Assembly (NCBI GenBank): GCA_964436315.1
Contig: CAYTCZ010000132.1
Coordinates: 1 to 10,131 of the forward strand
Direction of reading: 5' to 3'
DNA from: CAYTCZ01 sp964436315
GTDB taxonomy: Bacteria; Actinomycetota; Thermoleophilia; Gaiellales; Gaiellaceae
Length of the DNA: 10,131 nucleotides
Every line of letters begins with the position of its first letter. Position 1 is the first letter of the stretch. Under the pieces are notes generated by a model. That model was not told where the DNA came from. It saw only the letters and a program-made list of their open reading frames with translations, and made no database searches. Position numbers and translations under genes: made by a program. Shown here piece by piece: positions 6,345-10,131 of this stretch.

Positions 6345-7760
6345 TTGGACGACGTGCTCCGCCTGTCGGCAGTCGATCTGCTCGCCAACTACCAGTCGCG
6401 CGAGCTTTCACCGGTGACGGTGCTGGAGGCTGTGGCTGCCCGGATCGAGGAGGTCGACCCGACTGTGGGGGCGCTCATTGCGTCTTGTCTCGATCGAGCG
6501 ATCGTCGAGGCGCAGGCCGCGGAGGACGCCTATGCGGCGGGAGTGGAAGTCGGACCGCTGGCCGGCGTGCCGTTCGGCGTGAAAGACCTCTTCGACTCGG
6601 AGGATGTGCGTACCGCCTACGGCTCGCCCATGTTCGCCGATCACATCCCGAAGGAGGATGCGGAGGCTATTCGGCGCGCACGTGAGGCGGGGGCAATTCT
6701 GGTGGCGAAGACGCAGACGCACGAGTTCGCCTGGGGGATCACGTCGGTGAACGAACGTATGGGAACGAGCAAGAATCCCTGGGCTCTCGACCGCATCTCG
6801 GGAGGTTCGAGTGGCGGTTCCGCCGTCGCCCTGGCCACCCACATCCTGCCACTGGCGATCGGCTCGGATACGGGTGGCTCGATTCGCGTTCCCGGTGCGT
6901 TCTGCGGAATCGTCGGGCTCAAGCCGACGTATGGACGAATCAGCGCGGCCGGCGTCTGGCCGCTCGCGCGATCGCTCGACCATCCGGGACCGATGGCGCG
7001 GACGCCGACGGACGCGGCGTTGCTTCTGGAGGCGCTGGCCGGGGTGGACCCGGCCGATCCTGCGACGGAGGACATTCCGCTCGGGGACGTCGCAGACGCC
7101 CTCCGCGCGGGTGTGACGGGGGCGAGCGTCGGTGTGTGTCCCGACCTACACGTGGTCCCGCTAGCACCGGATATTCGAACGGCCTTCGATACCGCCGTCC
7201 AGACGGTCGAGTCCCTCGGTGGCCGGATTCGCGAAATCGGATTTCCAGGTGCCGACACCATCTTCGACACGTTCGCAACAACCCAACGCGCGGAGGCGCT
7301 CTACACGCACACGAGCGCCGGCCTGTACCCGGAGCGGGCGAGCGAATACGGAGACGACGTGCGTAGCCGCCTCGAACTCGCCTCGACCGAAGACGTCAGC
7401 GATTACCTCGCCGCGGCCGCCGAGCGCCAACGGATCCGCGCAGGCTTCGCGCGCGTCTTCAGAGAGGTAGATCTGTTGATGACGCCCGTGTCGGCCGGCT
7501 CGCCGGTTCCGATCGGGGATGAATCGGCGATCCACTTCGGTAGCGAGATCGATTTCCGTCAGCTGGTGATGAGCTACACGGTTCCGCAAGACCTGATCGG
7601 CCTGCCCGCATGCACTGTCCGCGCCGGCTTCGACGCGCTCGGGATCCCCGTCGGCGTCCAATTCACCGGACCGCCGTGGTCAGAAGCGTGGGTACTGGGC
7701 GCCGCTCATGCCTTCTATGAAGCGACGCCCGAGATCCAGGACCGCTGGCCGGAGATTTGA
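6345..7760 (+). CDS. Amidase-signature family hydrolase
   Basis: A 471-residue amidase of the GatA/AmiE-signature type that hydrolyses a carboxamide to acid plus ammonia. The Ser-cisSer-Lys triad is intact: Lys80 in PFGVKDLFD, cis-Ser155 in GGSSGGSAVALA and nucleophile Ser179 in GSDTGGSIRVPG, followed by FCGIVGLKPTYGR. It is not expected to be the glutamyl-tRNA amidotransferase subunit, as no gatB or gatC lies nearby; the C-terminal region is that of a stand-alone amidase. TTG 6345 gives the usual family beginning (M)DDVLRLSAVDLL followed by SRELSPV; GTG 6354 is the alternative. The substrate is unknown. With the divergent deacetylase-fold enzyme it could process the half-amide released from a cyclic imide, or an amino-acid amide in view of the proline genes downstream. 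It ends 10 bp from the convergent racemase gene. Confidence 0.88.
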   Translation: MDDVLRLSAVDLLANYQSRELSPVTVLEAVAARIEEVDPTVGALIASCLDRAIVEAQAAEDAYAAGVEVGPLAGVPFGVKDLFDSEDVRTAYGSPMFADHIPKEDAEAIRRAREAGAILVAKTQTHEFAWGITSVNERMGTSKNPWALDRISGGSSGGSAVALATHILPLAIGSDTGGSIRVPGAFCGIVGLKPTYGRISAAGVWPLARSLDHPGPMARTPTDAALLLEALAGVDPADPATEDIPLGDVADALRAGVTGASVGVCPDLHVVPLAPDIRTAFDTAVQTVESLGGRIREIGFPGADTIFDTFATTQRAEALYTHTSAGLYPERASEYGDDVRSRLELASTEDVSDYLAAAAERQRIRAGFARVFREVDLLMTPVSAGSPVPIGDESAIHFGSEIDFRQLVMSYTVPQDLIGLPACTVRAGFDALGIPVGVQFTGPPWSEAWVLGAAHAFYEATPEIQDRWPEI

Positions 7761-7770
7761 TTCTCCGGCT

Positions 7771-8784
7771 CTAGCGAAGTTGGAAACCGGTACCGAGTGG
7801 ATCGTCCGGATCGAGAACGAACTCGTGGCGACCCGTCACGAACGCGGCGCCCTCTACCTCCGTGATGACGGCAGGAGTGCCGTCGACCTCGGCCTCACCG
7901 ACGATTGCCGCCTCGAACTCGGTCCCGACGATACTCCGGTGTCGAAACGGCTCGTTCTGAGCGAGCTGCCCGCTCTGGTCCAGAAGCGCCAGTCTCGCCG
8001 AAGTCCCGCTGCCACAGGGTGAGCGGTCCACCTCACCGTCGGCGAAGATCGTCACGTTCCGCTGTGTCAGCGTCGGCTCTGATGCTTCGTCCTGGAAGAA
8101 GATGACGCCATAGATGTCACGCAACTCGGGCTCGAGTGGGTGGACGACGTCGCGACTCGATTCGAGCTGGCTCTTGATCTCGCGCCCAAGATTGATGAAC
8201 GCAGGAATGTTGCGCGGCTCGATCGCGAGGCCTAGTTGGTCTGAGTGGACCGAGGCGTAGAAGGCTCCACCGAATGCGATGTCGCATGCGACGAGTCCGG
8301 CCGATGTCTTGAGCCGGATGTTCTCTGCGAAGACGAACGCCGGGACGTTCTGGAACCTGACCGAGCGCACCTTCGAGCCTTCGACGCGGGCGGTCGTCCT
8401 CAGACGACCGAACGGCACGTCGACGATGACGAGAGTCTCAGGCTCTGAGGGTGGAACAAGGTCACTCTCCAGCGCCCAGGAGACGAGCGCGATCGTCCCG
8501 TGCCCGCACGCGGTCGAGTAGCCGGCGTTGTGGAAGAAGACAACTCCGAGGTCGGCAGTCAAGTCGTTCGGCTCCGTCACGAAACAGCCGTACATGTCGG
8601 CATGGCCCCGAGGCTCGTTGATCACGAGCTGTCGGATCTCGTCGAGGGCTTCCATTGCGTAGCGTCGCTTCGCCAGGACGTCGTCTCCGGGGAGCGGTGG
8701 AACCCCCTCGGTCAGGATCCGGAACGGCTCGCCCGCGGTGTGATAATCGACTGCCCGGAGCGTTAGCTTGCCGCGGTGTGCCAT
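7771..8784 (-). CDS. Proline racemase / 4-hydroxyproline epimerase family
   Basis: A 337-residue cytoplasmic, cofactor-independent racemase. Both catalytic cysteines are present: Cys93 in GYSTACGHGT and Cys257 in DRSPCGSGTSA. This argues against the trans-3-hydroxyproline dehydratase branch, where the first is replaced by Ser or Thr. Other family marks are DYHTAGEPFR (13-22), INEPRGHADMYG (55-66) and FGGAFYASV (171-179). Length is normal. The divergent proline dehydrogenase, 20 bp away, favours D-proline or D-hydroxyproline interconversion feeding oxidation of the L-isomer; no hydroxyproline-specific genes (D-hydroxyproline oxidase, deaminase) are in the window. ATG 8784 is the start: a -10-like CATAAT lies 6 nt upstream and no Shine-Dalgarno is seen. 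Racemase and epimerase cannot be separated by eye. Confidence 0.88.
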   Translation of the reverse strand: MAHRGKLTLRAVDYHTAGEPFRILTEGVPPLPGDDVLAKRRYAMEALDEIRQLVINEPRGHADMYGCFVTEPNDLTADLGVVFFHNAGYSTACGHGTIALVSWALESDLVPPSEPETLVIVDVPFGRLRTTARVEGSKVRSVRFQNVPAFVFAENIRLKTSAGLVACDIAFGGAFYASVHSDQLGLAIEPRNIPAFINLGREIKSQLESSRDVVHPLEPELRDIYGVIFFQDEASEPTLTQRNVTIFADGEVDRSPCGSGTSARLALLDQSGQLAQNEPFRHRSIVGTEFEAAIVGEAEVDGTPAVITEVEGAAFVTGRHEFVLDPDDPLGTGFQLR

Positions 8785-8788
8785 GCCG

Positions 8789-8798
8789 AGATTATGGT
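8789..8798. promoter_or_regulatory. Overlapping divergent -10 elements for racemase and proline dehydrogenase
   Basis: The 20-bp gap between the two start codons contains GAGATTATGGT. On the plus strand TATGGT (8793-8798, TANNNT) ends 6 nt before GTG 8805. On the minus strand CATAAT (8796-8791) ends 6 nt before ATG 8784. Each gene would be transcribed from its own first codon, so there is no leader on either side, and the two -10 boxes share bases 8793-8796. On the plus side TTGCCG (8768-8773) is a possible -35 at 19-nt spacing; no -35 was found for the minus side. Confidence 0.55.
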
Positions 8799-8804
8799 GC
8801 GACC

Positions 8805-9761
8805 GTGAGCGCCGGGTTGAAGACAGTTTCTGACGCAGCGAGCGGCGCCCTTCGAAAGACGATCCTCGCGGCGGCCGCGAGCGGGCAGCTGAAGTCGATA
8901 GTCGACCGTTATGGCATGCGACTTGGCGCAGCGCGATTCGTGGCAGGCGAGACGCTGGATGAATGTGTCGAAGTCCTCCGTTCGCTCAATGAACGAGGGC
9001 TTCGAGCGAACACGACCCTCCTCGGGGAGGGAGTCTCAAGCTCGGATGAGGTTCGACGGGTGATAGAGGCGTACGAACAAATCCTTTCTCGACTGGCCGC
9101 CGAGCGCCTCGATGCCAACGTGGCTCTCAAGCTCACGCATCTCGGGTTGGCCATCGACGAGGAACTTGCGTTCGAAAGCGTCGCGAGGCTCGTACGGGTC
9201 GCCGGCAACCTCGGGAACTTCGTACGCATCGACATGGAGGAGTCTCGGTACGTCGACGCGACGCTGCGCATCTACCGACGTCTGCGCTCCGAGGGTCACG
9301 AGAACGTTGGGACCGTGCTTCAGGCGTATCTGTTTCGCGCCGAGGCTGACCTCGACGAACTCCTCCCTCTCAAACCGAATCTCCGCATCACCAAGGGCGC
9401 ATATCTTGAGTCGGCCGCGGTTGCATACGAAGAGCGCAGCGACGTCGACCGCAACTTCGTCCGTCTCACCGAAACGTGCCTTCGCTCTGCCGGCTTCACC
9501 GCTGTCGCCACGCACGATGAACGGATCATCGAGCACGTGATCTCGTTTGCCGAAACCCATGACATTCGACCCCAGGGGCGTTTCGAGTTCCAGATGCTCT
9601 ACGGCGTGCGCCCCCAGTACCAGCTCGAGCTCGCGCGCCGCGGCTACCCGGTACTCGTTGCCACCCCGTTCGGGCCGGACTGGTACCCGTACCTCATGCG
9701 GCGCCTCGCCGAACGCCCTGCCAACGTCGGATTCGTGCTGAAGAACCTCACGCGCCGGTAG
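8805..9761 (+). CDS. Proline dehydrogenase (monofunctional, FAD-dependent)
   Basis: A 318-residue flavoenzyme that oxidises L-proline to pyrroline-5-carboxylate and passes electrons to the respiratory chain. It is the short monofunctional form; no P5C-dehydrogenase domain is fused and none is encoded here. The TIM-barrel motifs are in order: NVALKLTHLGL with Lys109, FVRIDMEES with Asp143, VLQAYL with Gln173 and Tyr175, LRITKGAY with Lys197, VATHDER with His237-Asp238, FEFQMLYGVR with Glu261 and Gln263, and the proline-binding helix WYPYLMRRLAERP with Arg299-Arg300. GTG 8805 is preferred over the longer frame from 8655, which would run through the racemase gene; the -10 TATGGT stands 6 nt before it. 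The divergent racemase suggests joint use of D- and L-proline. Confidence 0.93.
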   Translation: MSAGLKTVSDAASGALRKTILAAAASGQLKSIVDRYGMRLGAARFVAGETLDECVEVLRSLNERGLRANTTLLGEGVSSSDEVRRVIEAYEQILSRLAAERLDANVALKLTHLGLAIDEELAFESVARLVRVAGNLGNFVRIDMEESRYVDATLRIYRRLRSEGHENVGTVLQAYLFRAEADLDELLPLKPNLRITKGAYLESAAVAYEERSDVDRNFVRLTETCLRSAGFTAVATHDERIIEHVISFAETHDIRPQGRFEFQMLYGVRPQYQLELARRGYPVLVATPFGPDWYPYLMRRLAERPANVGFVLKNLTRR

Positions 9762-9780
9762 CGTCCGGCCGCCGAGCCAT

Positions 9781-9786
9781 TACGAT
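9781..9786 (+). promoter_or_regulatory. -10 element TACGAT before the dehydrogenase remnant
   Basis: TACGAT matches TANNNT. With a start of transcription near 9793 it would give a leader of about 20 nt carrying GGGAG (9806-9810), a Shine-Dalgarno 4 nt before ATG 9815. It appears to be the surviving promoter and ribosome-binding site of the disrupted gene. No clear -35 was seen. Confidence 0.35.
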
Positions 9787-9814
9787 GCTCCTCCACGGCC
9801 GAAGCGGGAGCGAG

Positions 9815-10045
9815 ATGGGCGACCTGTTCGACTCAATGCAGACGTTCGATCACGAGACCGTCGTCTTCTGTCAGGGTGGGACGATCGTCGACACCGATCG
9901 GCTACGAGCAGCGGGTTCAGTCGCGAGCGGGCTGCCGAGAACGTCCGACGCATTTCGGACTCGATGACTCGGCTCATCGAAATCTCGCGAGAGGAGGGGA
10001 TCTCAACAGCTCGCGCCGCCGAGGTTCTCGCCGAGCGCGTCGTTT
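9815..10045 (+). pseudogene. Internally deleted leucine/valine/phenylalanine dehydrogenase remnant
   Basis: The first 20 codons from ATG 9815, GDLFDSMQTFDHETVVFCQ after the Met, closely resemble the start of Leu dehydrogenases (ELFKYMETYDYEQVLFCQD in the Geobacillus enzyme, from memory). The frame continues with GGTIVDTDRL, which can be matched to one of two glycine-containing segments near the C-terminal side of the family, and stops after a few more codons. Another frame from about 9925 then reads ERAAENVRRISDSMTRLIEI and SREEGISTARAAEVLAERV, the usual C-terminal helices. The catalytic lysine region and nearly all of the NAD-binding domain, some 250 or more residues, are missing and the frame is broken. 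No active enzyme is possible. It sits 53 bp after proline dehydrogenase, so it once belonged to an amino-acid oxidation cluster. The remaining homology ends where the inverted repeat at 10046 begins. Confidence 0.75.
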
Positions 10046-10101
10046 GGGGTCAGGTCTCTGATGTTGCAGCTGAGTGGCTGCAACATCAGAGACCTGACCC
10101 C
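10046..10101. repeat. Perfect 25-bp inverted repeat with GGGGTCAGGTCT termini, mobile palindrome
   Basis: Arm 10046-10070 begins GGGGTCAGGTCTCTGATG and is perfectly complementary, base for base, to arm 10077-10101, which ends CATCAGAGACCTGACCCC; the loop is TGAGTG (10071-10076). From memory, GGGGTCAGGTCT...AGACCTGACCCC ends recur in many unrelated genomes beside IS200-like/REP-associated Y1 transposases (COG1943), so this looks like a REP-like or MITE-like palindrome. No transposase is inside it. It directly adjoins the last recognisable codons of the dehydrogenase remnant. The RNA hairpin would be very stable and could also stop transcription from either side. Confidence 0.8.
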
Positions 10102-10131
10102 GGTTCAGATCGACTATTCGTCGGTCGGCGC

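Noticed and set aside
7161..7661. Minus-strand open frame of 166 codons inside the amidase
   Set aside because: Shadow of the amidase codons in GC-rich DNA; the amidase has an intact triad and full length.
1..10131. tRNA, rRNA, riboswitch and CRISPR signals
   Set aside because: I looked for T-loop (GTTCGAA-type) sequences, spaced direct repeats and long structured leaders on both strands and found none convincing; most gene starts leave no room for a leader.

Overview
The window is GC-rich throughout, uses GTG and TTG starts freely, and has several start codons that lie only about 6 nt downstream of a -10-like hexamer with no Shine-Dalgarno sequence (leaderless style). With the gene content (PspC-domain sensor kinase, LuxR-type regulator, NhaP-type antiporter, monofunctional proline dehydrogenase) this points to an actinobacterium. 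A deep-branching group such as Thermoleophilia is my guess, not something the sequence proves.

Left part (1-3864): a possible gene tail, a strong hairpin and a tiny membrane peptide precede a three-gene envelope-stress module. A PspC-toastrack (LiaF-like) membrane protein (minus, 355-1734) is divergent from a PspC-domain histidine kinase (plus, 1895-3220), which is translationally coupled through a TTGA overlap to a LuxR-family response regulator (3217-3864). The kinase and the LiaF-like protein have visibly homologous N-terminal membrane halves and different output domains. Between the two divergent promoters lies an array of CCCCGAGA/TCTCGGGG palindromes, the natural candidate for the regulator's operator.

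Middle part (3865-7760): a decayed staphylococcal-nuclease-like lipoprotein gene with two compensating frameshifts and a lost lipobox cysteine, then a CPA1 Na+/H+ antiporter (4211-5464). The antiporter converges on a polysaccharide-deacetylase-fold hydrolase (minus, 5461-6303) so tightly that both stop codons share one CTAG. That hydrolase is divergent from an amidase-signature enzyme (6345-7760), and the pair may act together on amides or cyclic imides.

Right part (7771-10131): a proline racemase/hydroxyproline epimerase family gene (minus, 7771-8784) and a proline dehydrogenase (plus, 8805-9761) start 20 bp apart, apparently from overlapping -10 elements. This suggests a D-proline to L-proline to pyrroline-5-carboxylate route. 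Downstream is an internally deleted leucine/amino-acid dehydrogenase pseudogene (about 9815-10045) ending at a perfect 25-bp inverted repeat with GGGGTCAGGTCT termini, which looks like a small mobile palindromic element. No tRNA, rRNA, CRISPR array or complete insertion sequence was seen.
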